Assembly (NCBI GenBank): GCA_903879335.1
Contig: CAIRLC010000019.1
Location: forward strand, 1 to 64,000
Reading direction: 5' to 3'
Origin: an uncultured Pseudomonadota bacterium
Lineage (GTDB): Bacteria; Pseudomonadota; Gammaproteobacteria; Steroidobacterales; Steroidobacteraceae
DNA: 64,000 nucleotides
The notes under the pieces were generated by a model, which saw only the letters and a program-made list of their open reading frames with translations, had not been told where the DNA came from and did not search any database. Below are positions 29,394 through 37,357 of this stretch, one piece after another; position 1 is the stretch's first letter; each line of letters starts with the position of its first letter. The translations under genes and the position numbers were made by a program.

Positions 29394-29891
29394 ATGAGCG
29401 AATCCTTGCCCCTGCTTGCGGACGATGCCCCAGCGGCTGAGAGACACGCCGTCTTGCTGCAAACCCTCGACGCCCTGCTTCTGGGCGAACGCGACTTGAT
29501 CGCGAATCTCGCCAATGCCTCCGCATTATTGATGGGAGTGCTGCCGCAGCTCAACTGGGCCGGTTTTTATCTGAGCAAAGGGGACGGGCTCGTGGTTGGG
29601 CCCTTTCAGGGCAAACCCGCCTGTGTGCGGATTGCCTTTGGTCGCGGGGTCTGTGGGACGGCCGCGGCTGAACGGCGCACGGTGCTCGTGCCCAATGTCC
29701 ACGCCTTCCCCGGCCATATCGCCTGCGATTCGGCCAGCCAGTCGGAAATTGTGGTGCCGCTGCTGACCGCGGACAGCCGCTTGATCGGCGTGATGGACTT
29801 GGATAGTCCCATTCTGTCGCGCTTCGACTCGGCCGATGCGACGGCGCTTGAGTCGTTCGCAGCCCGCCTCGTGGCGGGCTGCGAGCTCTGA
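29394..29891 (+). CDS. msrC: Free methionine-(R)-sulfoxide reductase (GAF-type)
   Basis: It reduces free Met-(R)-sulfoxide in the cytoplasm. The 165-residue GAF domain has the three redox cysteines at 77, 87 and 111 (KPACVRI, GRGVCGTAA, HIACDSAS), with the same spacing of 10 and 24 as C84, C94 and C118 of the E. coli enzyme. It lies 3 bases after epmA and ends the operon, convergent with efp. Confidence 0.9.
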   Translation: MSESLPLLADDAPAAERHAVLLQTLDALLLGERDLIANLANASALLMGVLPQLNWAGFYLSKGDGLVVGPFQGKPACVRIAFGRGVCGTAAAERRTVLVPNVHAFPGHIACDSASQSEIVVPLLTADSRLIGVMDLDSPILSRFDSADATALESFAARLVAGCEL

Positions 29892-29897
29892 CCCGCC

Positions 29898-30467
29898 TTA
29901 CTTGGCGCGGGAGATGTATTCGCCGTTACGGGTATCCACGCGGATGATTTCGCCTTCGCTGATGAACAGCGGCACGCGAACGACCGCACCCGTCTCGAGC
30001 TTCGCCGGCTTCTGACCGCCTGTCGCGGTGTCGCCGCGTACGCCCGGGTCAGTTTCGACGATCTTGAGTTCCACGTGAGCCGGCGCGGTCACGTTCAGTG
30101 GCTCGCCATTCCACAGCGTCACGATGCACTCGACGCCGTCCTTCAGCCACTGTGCGGAGTCTCCCATGGCGGACTTACCGGCGGTGAATTGCTCAAACGA
30201 GCCGTCCGTCGCCATAAAAGTCCAGAAACTGCCGTCGGTGTACAGATACTGCATGTCCGCATCGACCACGTCGGCGGCATCCACCGAATCACCGCTCTTC
30301 CAAGTCTTTTCCACGACCCGGCCGGTCTTGAGGTTGCGGACCTTGACGCGGTTGAAGGCCTGACCCTTGCCAGGCTTGACCATTTCGTTCTCGACGATCG
30401 AGAACGGATCCCCATCGATCAGGATCTTGAGGCCAGTCTTAAATTCGTTCGTGCTGTACGTGGACAT
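29898..30467 (-). CDS. efp: Elongation factor P
   Basis: EF-P rescues ribosomes stalled at polyproline stretches by contacting the P-site tRNA. The 189 residues start [20 protein letters not shown], and the modified loop is [13 protein letters not shown] with Lys34, consistent with beta-lysylation by the neighbouring EpmA rather than Arg rhamnosylation. Track residues upstream of the ATG at 30467 are non-coding. Confidence 0.97.
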   Translation of the reverse strand: MSTYSTNEFKTGLKILIDGDPFSIVENEMVKPGKGQAFNRVKVRNLKTGRVVEKTWKSGDSVDAADVVDADMQYLYTDGSFWTFMATDGSFEQFTAGKSAMGDSAQWLKDGVECIVTLWNGEPLNVTAPAHVELKIVETDPGVRGDTATGGQKPAKLETGAVVRVPLFISEGEIIRVDTRNGEYISRAK

Positions 30468-30599
30468 TAAACTCTCCGGAAAGCCGCCGTGCGCGGGGGC
30501 CTTCTGGCCCGCCCAAAGCGCGCTAGTGTAGCCGTCTAAGGCCCAGACAGCCAGACGCGCGGCCGGAACCGCAAACCCCCAAAGTCGCAAAAGTGTTAA

Positions 30600-30619
30600 C
30601 GGAGTCCGGTCGGACTCCG
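30600..30619. repeat. Inverted repeat ahead of the FimX-like gene
   Basis: CGGAGTCCG and CGGACTCCG are exact reverse complements separated by GT, ending 22 bases upstream of the ATG at 30642. It could be an operator or a 5-prime leader hairpin. No T-run follows. Confidence 0.45.
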
Positions 30620-30641
30620 GCCTAAGTTCTAGCATCAGATC

Positions 30642-32714
30642 ATGGCTGCTGCGCTCGCCCCTCGCCCGACACACCCGCCCAATGCCATTGGGGTCGTCGT
30701 CCTATGCCGTAAACCGGATGCGGCGGATGCGGTCAATCGCCTGCTGCGCCGAGCCGGTATCAGGTCTCAGTGCCTTCACGTCGCGAGCGGTTCCGACCTG
30801 GAGAGCCTGCTGGAGTCCCAGCACCCAGAACTCGTCTTCATCGCGGCCGACGATCGTTTATTCCCCATTGAGTCGATCGCGGGCCTGCGCGCCCGGCGAG
30901 AGCCACCGCCATCGGTGATCGTGCTGCTCGAGGAGTGCACCGACGCCGCCTCAGAATCCGCCCTCGTGGCCGGCGCACAAGACATCGCGAGCCTGCTTGC
31001 TCCGCGTCGGCTGGTTCTGGTCGCACAGCGGGAAATAGCCGCCCAACGCAACACCCGGGCACTCATCGCGAGTGCCGCTGCGAGCGCTGACTATCGACGC
31101 GCCTTGGATGTGCTGCGCGAAGGATCCACCGATGCGATCGCCGAGGTCGTTGAGGGGATCGTGATCGACGCCAACCCGGCTTGGTTGAATATGCTGGGCT
31201 ATACGGAACTTGGCAGCATCGATGGGCTGCCGCTCATGGACTGTTTTGATCCGCTATCCCATGCGGCGCTGAAAGGCGCGCTGAGCGCCTGCCTGCATGG
31301 GCATTGGCCAGCCGAACCACTCCGGTTAAGGGCGCTTCACGCGGATGGGTCAGCACGGCCGATCGACATCGAACTCTCATTAGGTGCGGCCGCCGACGGC
31401 GAGGCGGTCATCACGCTGCGGGTACCGGCCGTTGCCGGCGACGACAGCGGCGATTTGCGCGAGCAACTCGCGCGCGCGATCCGCACCGATCACACCACGG
31501 GGTTTCTCCATCGCGCTCACCTGATCGATACGCTGGTCGAGCGCTGCAGCCAACCGATCACCGGTGGCGTGCGCTACCTCTGCGCCGTGCAAATTGACCA
31601 TCCCGAACAAGTCGCAGACCGCGTCGGGCCCCTGGCGGCCGAAGGCCTCATCGCGATGTTGGCCGATGAGCTTCGCTGCCATCTCACGCCCAATGATTTG
31701 GCGGGTCGCTTCACCGGCTCCAGTTTTATCCTACTGATGGAACGCGGCACGAGCGCAGATCTGGAGCGCTGGGCCGCGCACATCATTGGCGCGGTGCGTG
31801 AGCACGCCTTCGTGGTTGCCGGACGCGAGGTGCGCATATCGCTGACCATCGGACTTGCCCGTGTCATCGGCACTGACACCGATGGCGCGATGACGCGTGC
31901 CATGGAGGCGATACGCCTCAGCCGTAACGAAGGCGGTGATCGACTCATGATTCGCGATCCAGAGCCGAGCGCTGGACTCGCGGATGATCGTCATTGGGCG
32001 CAACGCTTGAAAGCGGCGCTGATGGACAATCGGTTCCGATTGCAACAACAGCCGATCGCCAATCTACACGGTGGGGCCGCTGACTGTTTCGACCTCCTCA
32101 TTCGTCTACAAGGCGAAGATGGTGCAGACATCTTACCGTCTGAGTTCCTTGCTGCGGCCCAACGCAACGATTTGATGCGGGCGCTGGATCGATGGGCACT
32201 CGGTGCTTGCGTCGCCTTAGCGGCGCAACGGTCCGGTAAGGGCTTCTTTGTCCGCATCTCGGCAGACTCGCTCGCTGATCAGACCGTGGTGCCTTGGCTC
32301 AAAACGCAACTTGCAACCGCGGGCGTGGATCCATCACGCATCGTCATCCAGGTGCCGGAGGCCGAGATCGATCGCCATCCGGATGCGGCAGAGATATTGC
32401 GTACTGAGTTGCGCAAGGCCAACATGCGCTTCGCTGTGGAGCACTACGGCTTTGGCCGCGATCCAATCCACCTCGCTGCGCACCTAAAACCAGATTTCGT
32501 CAAGATTGACGGCAAGTTGATGCAAGGTCTCGCACAGCAACATGAACTGCAGGCGTCGGTACGCACGCTAGTCGCCCACGCAAAATCCGCCGGCGCCCGC
32601 ACCATTGCCGAACGGGTCGAGGATGCCAATACCATGGCCGTCCTATTTGCCCTCGGCGTGGAATCCATCCAAGGCCGATTTGTTCAAAAATCAGAGGCCG
32701 TGGTACTCGGCTAA
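30642..32714 (+). CDS. FimX-like protein: receiver-like, PAS, degenerate GGDEF and EAL domains
   Basis: The protein has 690 residues, essentially the length of P. aeruginosa FimX. Residues 15-130 are receiver-like but without a clear phospho-Asp (LVFIAADD). Residues 150-260 form a PAS-like domain ([20 protein letters not shown]). Residues 280-435 are a GGDEF domain whose active site reads FTGSSF. Residues 450-690 are an EAL domain with DLLIR in place of EALxR. Such a protein should neither make nor break cyclic di-GMP but may bind it through the EAL domain, as FimX does to promote type IV pilus assembly with PilZ and PilB. It is divergent from efp. The start is accepted from the track, with no strong ribosome binding site. 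Confidence 0.85.
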   Translation: MAAALAPRPTHPPNAIGVVVLCRKPDAADAVNRLLRRAGIRSQCLHVASGSDLESLLESQHPELVFIAADDRLFPIESIAGLRARREPPPSVIVLLEECTDAASESALVAGAQDIASLLAPRRLVLVAQREIAAQRNTRALIASAAASADYRRALDVLREGSTDAIAEVVEGIVIDANPAWLNMLGYTELGSIDGLPLMDCFDPLSHAALKGALSACLHGHWPAEPLRLRALHADGSARPIDIELSLGAAADGEAVITLRVPAVAGDDSGDLREQLARAIRTDHTTGFLHRAHLIDTLVERCSQPITGGVRYLCAVQIDHPEQVADRVGPLAAEGLIAMLADELRCHLTPNDLAGRFTGSSFILLMERGTSADLERWAAHIIGAVREHAFVVAGREVRISLTIGLARVIGTDTDGAMTRAMEAIRLSRNEGGDRLMIRDPEPSAGLADDRHWAQRLKAALMDNRFRLQQQPIANLHGGAADCFDLLIRLQGEDGADILPSEFLAAAQRNDLMRALDRWALGACVALAAQRSGKGFFVRISADSLADQTVVPWLKTQLATAGVDPSRIVIQVPEAEIDRHPDAAEILRTELRKANMRFAVEHYGFGRDPIHLAAHLKPDFVKIDGKLMQGLAQQHELQASVRTLVAHAKSAGARTIAERVEDANTMAVLFALGVESIQGRFVQKSEAVVLG

Positions 32715-32799
32715 CACGACGAAGCTACACGCCGTCACACGGCAGAATTTGACGTAGACTGAGAGCTCTCGGCTTGTCGGCCAGTGCGGGTCGGATCGA

Positions 32800-33057
32800 A
32801 TGTCTCTCTGCAGAAGTCATTGCGGCGCTTGCTGCACCGCGCCGTCCATCACCTCGCCCATTCCAGGCATGCCAAACGGCAAGCCCGCCGGCGTGCGCTG
32901 TGTACAACTGGATGAGCAGGAGCGCTGCCGCCTATTCGGCGATCCACGCCGGCCAAAGGTCTGTCGCTCATTGCAGCCCAACCCCGCCATGTGCGGGGCG
33001 AGTCGCGCCGAGGCCATGAGCTATCTGAGCGCCTTAGAACTCGCCACAACGCCTTAG
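32800..33057 (+). CDS. YkgJ-family CxxC cluster protein
   Basis: This 85-residue protein starts [12 protein letters not shown] and has further Cys at [21 protein letters not shown] and AMCG. This fits the small zinc/iron-chelating YkgJ family (PF03692; the E. coli protein is 109 residues). The role is unknown in general. It ends inside the last codons of the convergent amylase gene (4-base overlap). Confidence 0.75.
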   Translation: MSLCRSHCGACCTAPSITSPIPGMPNGKPAGVRCVQLDEQERCRLFGDPRRPKVCRSLQPNPAMCGASRAEAMSYLSALELATTP

Positions 33058-34388
33058 GACCTGAACCCTTCGGCCTTCACGCGCCACCCGCCGGGCAGCA
33101 AATAGCCGCCGCCGAGGCCATGCTGCTTTGGCACTGTTTGCCGGTGGTACGACAAGTTCACAACGACCGTAACCACATCCGAGCCTTTGGCGCGCCGAAA
33201 GGCAAAGAGATCAGGATTGCCGGTCTCAATCACCGTCATTGAGCCACCCGCATCACCCGCCGCAAGCGCTGGGTGGCTGTGTTTCAAAGCGGACAACTTG
33301 CTGTATAACGGCGCGCGTGATCGGTCCTTGAAGCGAATCGGGTCACGCTCAAAAAACTCTAAGCGACGCGTGTTGACCGCTTCCTGTCCACTGTAAATCA
33401 GTGGCATGCCCGGCAAGGTAAAAGAGACGACGGTCAGCGCATCGACAAAGGGTCCGTAGAGTTCGACATCGCTGCCGTGCCAGGAATTGAAATCGTGGTT
33501 CGACACGAAGCGCATTTTGTACGCATCGTCTGGATAGGGCTTCGGCGGATGCGTCAAGAGATCCCCCAGCGAGGCCGCTGTGCGCCGACCTTTACCGATG
33601 GCCGAGAAGGCATTGCCGAGTTCCCAGTCGTAACCCATATCAAAAGCGCGGACCATCAGCTTGGGCTCATCCGCTTCAGCGAGCCAGAAGAGTGGCTTAT
33701 CGTGGTCAAGCTCGCTACGCGCGGCAAACCAGAAATCCTCCGGCACACGCATCGCGACATCACAGCGGAAACCATCAATATCGGTTTCTTTCACCCAGAA
33801 GCGCAGCGATTCAATCATCGCGGCTCGCAGATCCGGCGAGTGGTAGTCGAGACCGGCAACATCGGACCAGTTCTCTTCCTTACCGTCATCCCCGACGTAC
33901 ACATAGCCGGTGATCTGACCGTTCTTGTCCTTCTGGTACCACTCAGGATGCTGAGTGACCCATGGATGATCCAGCGCCGAGTGATTCGCGACCCAATCGA
34001 GAATCACTTTCATGCCAAGGTTATGAGCGGCCTGCACCAACGCTTTGAAATCATCCAGCGAACCAAATTCCGGATTGACCGCCGTATAGTTCTGAATCGA
34101 GTAGTAACTGCCGAGTGTCCCCTTCCGCTCTTTCACACCGATCGGTTGAATCGGCATGACCCAGAGAATGTCAGTCCCCAATGCACGAATTTTGGGCAGC
34201 TCTGGAATGATCGCGCGCAGGCTACCCTCGGGCGTGTACTGCCGGACGTTCAGCTCGTACATCACCGCCTTACGACTCCAGGGGAGATGCTGGACTTGCG
34301 TGGTTTGCGCAAACACCGGCAGGCAAATGGCATAGCCAACCAGAGCGCTAATCAAGAGTTTGGTCCACCAACGACGGCTGAGTAACAT
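33054..34388 (-). CDS. Exported alpha-amylase family protein (GH13)
   Basis: A retaining alpha-glucan hydrolase of 444 residues with an N-terminal signal ([17 protein letters not shown]), so periplasmic or secreted. The (beta/alpha)8 barrel shows region I DWVANHS, region [11 protein letters not shown] with the nucleophile Asp, region III LAEADE with the acid/base Glu, and region IV FVSNHD. The ATG at 34388 follows GGGGAG; the track start is 16 codons earlier. There is no starch-binding module, and the exact product pattern cannot be read. It probably starts the breakdown of imported maltodextrin in the periplasm. It is divergent from the DUF6445-like gene. Confidence 0.9.
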   Translation of the reverse strand: MLLSRRWWTKLLISALVGYAICLPVFAQTTQVQHLPWSRKAVMYELNVRQYTPEGSLRAIIPELPKIRALGTDILWVMPIQPIGVKERKGTLGSYYSIQNYTAVNPEFGSLDDFKALVQAAHNLGMKVILDWVANHSALDHPWVTQHPEWYQKDKNGQITGYVYVGDDGKEENWSDVAGLDYHSPDLRAAMIESLRFWVKETDIDGFRCDVAMRVPEDFWFAARSELDHDKPLFWLAEADEPKLMVRAFDMGYDWELGNAFSAIGKGRRTAASLGDLLTHPPKPYPDDAYKMRFVSNHDFNSWHGSDVELYGPFVDALTVVSFTLPGMPLIYSGQEAVNTRRLEFFERDPIRFKDRSRAPLYSKLSALKHSHPALAAGDAGGSMTVIETGNPDLFAFRRAKGSDVVTVVVNLSYHRQTVPKQHGLGGGYLLPGGWRVKAEGFRS

Positions 34389-34517
34389 GAACACTCCCCT
34401 CACACACATGGTCGTTTGAGTATAACGGGCATCCAAGTGCCATCGGCATCACTGCGTGAGTTTCGCTATGCTCGGCGGCGGCAGCGAGACACTCAAGACT
34501 CCGCAGGACTCCCCATC

Positions 34518-35249
34518 ATGATGGCGCTGGAATGGACAAGCCTGTTCAACCCCAATCCGACTGTTTCGACCATCGACTTATTCGATGGCCAGATCTGTGT
34601 GGTGCTGGACGACGTACTCAATGAACCCGATCGTTTAGTGGCGTGGGCGTCAAGTCGCGGGCCATTCACTCCGCCCAGCTACCCCTATCCGGGTCTCGTT
34701 GCCGATATCCCGCATCCCCTGCTTGCCGCGGCAAGCAACCACTTTGATCGGATGCTTCGCGATCGACTGGGCTATCGCCGCCAGACCGAGTCTCTGGTAC
34801 GACTTTCGCTGATGCAACAAGCCGCCAGTGCCTTACGGCCGATTCAATGGCTCTGCCACCGCGACCGAATTGCTGCGGATCCATCCCGCACAGGTTTCGC
34901 GGCAAGCGTCCTCTACCTTTTCCACGATCCCGCATTGGGCGGAACGGATTTTTATCGCCCGAAGCAATCACCCGCCGAGACCGATCAGTTGATCGCCGAC
35001 AGTCAGCGCTTAGACGCGACCAGCTTTAGCAAGCGTTACGGTCTGACCGGGGGTTACATGGCGCCGGATAATCCGTATTTTGAGCATATTGCTCGGGTTC
35101 CCGCTGCGTGGAACCGTCTGATCGCCTACGACGGCGGCGTCTTTCATTCCGCCGCCGTCGATAGCAGCACGCCACTTCACGCAGACCCGACCCGAGGGCG
35201 TTTGACGCTCAACGGGTTCTACACCTGCACCCGTCCGCTGCGTTCCTAA
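34518..35249 (+). CDS. DUF6445-like protein, possible Fe(II)/2-oxoglutarate oxygenase
   Basis: This protein of about 243 residues has no signal peptide. I recognise the style of DUF6445 proteins that occur beside TonB-dependent receptors and tryptophan-halogenase genes. LCHRDRI gives an HxD pair, FAASVLYLFHDPALGGTDFYRP resembles the core strands of prolyl-hydroxylase-like folds, YDGGVFHSAAVD gives a distal His, and GRLTLNGFYTC an Arg in the position that usually binds 2-oxoglutarate. The oxygenase call is inference. The track ORF begins further upstream, and the double ATG at 34518/34521 is chosen because it starts the conserved-looking part. It is convergent with the lipoprotein gene (4-base overlap). 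Confidence 0.7.
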   Translation: MMALEWTSLFNPNPTVSTIDLFDGQICVVLDDVLNEPDRLVAWASSRGPFTPPSYPYPGLVADIPHPLLAAASNHFDRMLRDRLGYRRQTESLVRLSLMQQAASALRPIQWLCHRDRIAADPSRTGFAASVLYLFHDPALGGTDFYRPKQSPAETDQLIADSQRLDATSFSKRYGLTGGYMAPDNPYFEHIARVPAAWNRLIAYDGGVFHSAAVDSSTPLHADPTRGRLTLNGFYTCTRPLRS

Positions 35250-35719
35250 CGGCAGTCGTCCGTCATGCCCTTATTCCCCATGGCCATCTGGGCTTGGCAA
35301 CGTGCCGAGTTCCGGGCCAACTCCCCCTGATCAAGCGCCTTGATACGTGCAGCTTCTTGCTTACGCGCAACCAATGCTTTCTTTGCGTTATCAAGATCTT
35401 TCTGCAAGCCGGGCGCATTGGCCGGCCGCTCAAGCACTGCCTGACGATCAGAACCGAGCGGTAGAATCGTGAAGAACGTGGTTTCGGCGCCGCTGGGCCA
35501 CACCGCCTTTACATCCGGCGTTTCGATTTTGCCTGCCGCCGGATCGCCCTTATAGGTGCGAGTCACGGGGCCAAGACCCAGCGACTGCCCACCTTCAAAA
35601 AACTCAGCACCGATCGGATTGGAGTCATAGGTGAGCGTGGCTTGGGTAGCGGGCGGCGGTGTGACGCAGGCCGCCAAGACAAGTGTTAATCCAGTCATCG
35701 TCAGAGTGAAGATTTTCAT
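35246..35719 (-). CDS. Lipoprotein with PEGA-like segment
   Basis: The 157-residue precursor has a type II signal (TMTGLTLVLAACVTP) with lipidation at Cys18. Residues 28-75 (TLTYDSNPIGAEFFEGGQSLGLGPVTRTY) resemble a PEGA-type beta repeat, and the C-terminal half is a charged helix (DLDNAKKALVARKQEAARIKAL). The ribosome binding site GAGGATAGATC begins in the halogenase stop region, 9 bases between genes, so it is co-expressed with the halogenase. A surface or envelope accessory role is inferred. Confidence 0.8.
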   Translation of the reverse strand: MKIFTLTMTGLTLVLAACVTPPPATQATLTYDSNPIGAEFFEGGQSLGLGPVTRTYKGDPAAGKIETPDVKAVWPSGAETTFFTILPLGSDRQAVLERPANAPGLQKDLDNAKKALVARKQEAARIKALDQGELARNSARCQAQMAMGNKGMTDDCR

Positions 35720-35728
35720 GATCTATCC

Positions 35729-37249
35729 TCAGGCTAATGGTTTAGCCGCACAGTGGTCAGCGATGAACTGAGCGTGCGTCGGCATGTAGTCCGTGCATGA
35801 TTCGATGACGCCCGCCACTTCATCGAGATATTTATCGATTTCAGACTCCGGCAACACGTCCGTCAACGGGTGGTGTGATTCAGCTTTTATTCTCTGGCCA
35901 TGCATCACCTGCAACCAGCTGACCTTGGTGAACAATTCATTTCCCTCCCGGAGAACACGGCCGTGACTACGGAACAGATCAATGCGCTGCTGCAAGGTCT
36001 CGGGCACATCCATCGTGCGGCAATAGTTCCAAAACGGCGTGTCGTCCCGTTCGGTTGCCTTGTAATGAAGAATGATGAAGTCCCTCACCCACTCGTATTC
36101 CCGCTGCATCACACGGTTGTATTCGGCGGTTGAGGCTGCGTCGAATCCTGCGTTCGGGAAAAACGTCAGCAGGTGGGCGATACCCATCTGAACCAGATGA
36201 ATACTGGTCGACTCCAGCGGCTCTAGGAATCCGCTCGCCAACCCGATGCTGACCACATTGCCTTTCCAGGTCTCGCGGCGTCGCCCCGGCGTAAAGGAAA
36301 TATGCCGCGGCGCGGCGAGCGACTCACCGTCTAAGTTACTCATCAGTATCGAGGTGGCCTCGTCCTGGCTCATGTAACGACTGGAATAGACATGCCCGTT
36401 GCCGATACGGTGCTGCAAGGGAATGCGCCATTGCCAACCCGCCGCGCGAGCGGTGGAGCGAGTATACGGAAGCAGGACGGGTGCGGACGCACACGGCACC
36501 GCAACGGCGCGGTCGCAAGGCAACCAATGCGTCCAGTCCTCAAAACCGGCCTGCATTGCGCCTTCAATCAGCAGCGCGCGAATACCCGAGCAATCGATGA
36601 ATAAATCGCCGTCCACTGTTTCGCCGGAGCGCAATTTGAGGCCAGTGACCCGGCTGCCATCCGCGTTCTTGCTGACCGACTCAATGAGGCCTTCAACGCG
36701 TCGGACACCGCGTGCTTCCGAAAATTTACGCAAATAGCGCGCGTAAAGCGACGCATCGAAATGAAAGGCATACGCGATCTGCGATAACGGCGACTTCGGC
36801 ATGTCGAGCTTCGGACGCATGAACTTGTTGTGCTTGCAGGCCATCGTATTGATGGAATAGGCATCCAGTTCTTTAGCCTTACCCGCCAAATACTGCTTGA
36901 GCCAGTATTGGTGGAAATCGACCGTCCAGGTGTCCTGGCCGATCGTGCCAAAGCCGTGCACATAACGATCGCCCAGCTGCCCCCAATTCACAAATTCGAT
37001 ACCGAGCTTGAAGGTGGCCTGGGTTTCACGCATGAAATCGTCTTCGTCGAGTTCAACCATTCGGTTGAATAACTGAATCATCGGAATCGTCGCCTCGCCG
37101 ACACCAATGGTTCCGATCTCTTCAGACTCGACCAACGTGATTGGATAACGACCACGCAGCACTTTGGACAGCGCTGCCGCAGTCATCCAACCAGACGTTC
37201 CGCCACCGACAATTACGATCCGCAAGGCAGACGGGTTAGAGGATTCCAT
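35729..37249 (-). CDS. Tryptophan-halogenase-family flavoprotein
   Basis: This FAD-dependent protein has 506 residues, the usual size of PrnA/RebH relatives. GGGTSGW at 15-21 binds FAD, GVGEATIP follows, FKLGIEFVNW contains the Lys (about 81) that carries the chloramine-like intermediate, AGWQWRIPL is the WxWxIP motif that blocks monooxygenation, and FLEPLEST contains the conserved Glu. All halogenase hallmarks are therefore kept. Close genomic analogues beside TonB-dependent receptors, such as BrvH and Xanthomonas enzymes, halogenate indole in vitro but their natural substrates are unknown. No flavin reductase is adjacent. It is transcribed downstream of the receptor gene but separated from it by a strong terminator. 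Confidence 0.92.
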   Translation of the reverse strand: MESSNPSALRIVIVGGGTSGWMTAAALSKVLRGRYPITLVESEEIGTIGVGEATIPMIQLFNRMVELDEDDFMRETQATFKLGIEFVNWGQLGDRYVHGFGTIGQDTWTVDFHQYWLKQYLAGKAKELDAYSINTMACKHNKFMRPKLDMPKSPLSQIAYAFHFDASLYARYLRKFSEARGVRRVEGLIESVSKNADGSRVTGLKLRSGETVDGDLFIDCSGIRALLIEGAMQAGFEDWTHWLPCDRAVAVPCASAPVLLPYTRSTARAAGWQWRIPLQHRIGNGHVYSSRYMSQDEATSILMSNLDGESLAAPRHISFTPGRRRETWKGNVVSIGLASGFLEPLESTSIHLVQMGIAHLLTFFPNAGFDAASTAEYNRVMQREYEWVRDFIILHYKATERDDTPFWNYCRTMDVPETLQQRIDLFRSHGRVLREGNELFTKVSWLQVMHGQRIKAESHHPLTDVLPESEIDKYLDEVAGVIESCTDYMPTHAQFIADHCAAKPLA

Positions 37250-37302
37250 AGGACTGACTCCGGCAAGTTCTAGGTGCTACTTTGCACCGAGTCCCTTCAA
37301 AA

Positions 37303-37336
37303 AAAAACCTCGCCGCGTTGCCGCAGCGAGGTTTTT
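37303..37336 (-). terminator. Intrinsic terminator after the TonB-dependent receptor
   Basis: On the minus strand AAAAACCTCGC and GCGAGGTTTTT flank a 12-base loop, followed by further T residues (nine in all). The halogenase beyond it must rely on read-through or on its own promoter in the 50 bases between 37250 and 37302. Confidence 0.9.
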
Positions 37337-37357
37337 ATCTACGTTTCTACCGAAAGA

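Noticed and set aside
33477-34385. 302-residue ORF antisense to the amylase gene
   Set aside because: The minus-strand frame has all four GH13 regions and a signal peptide; this one has none.
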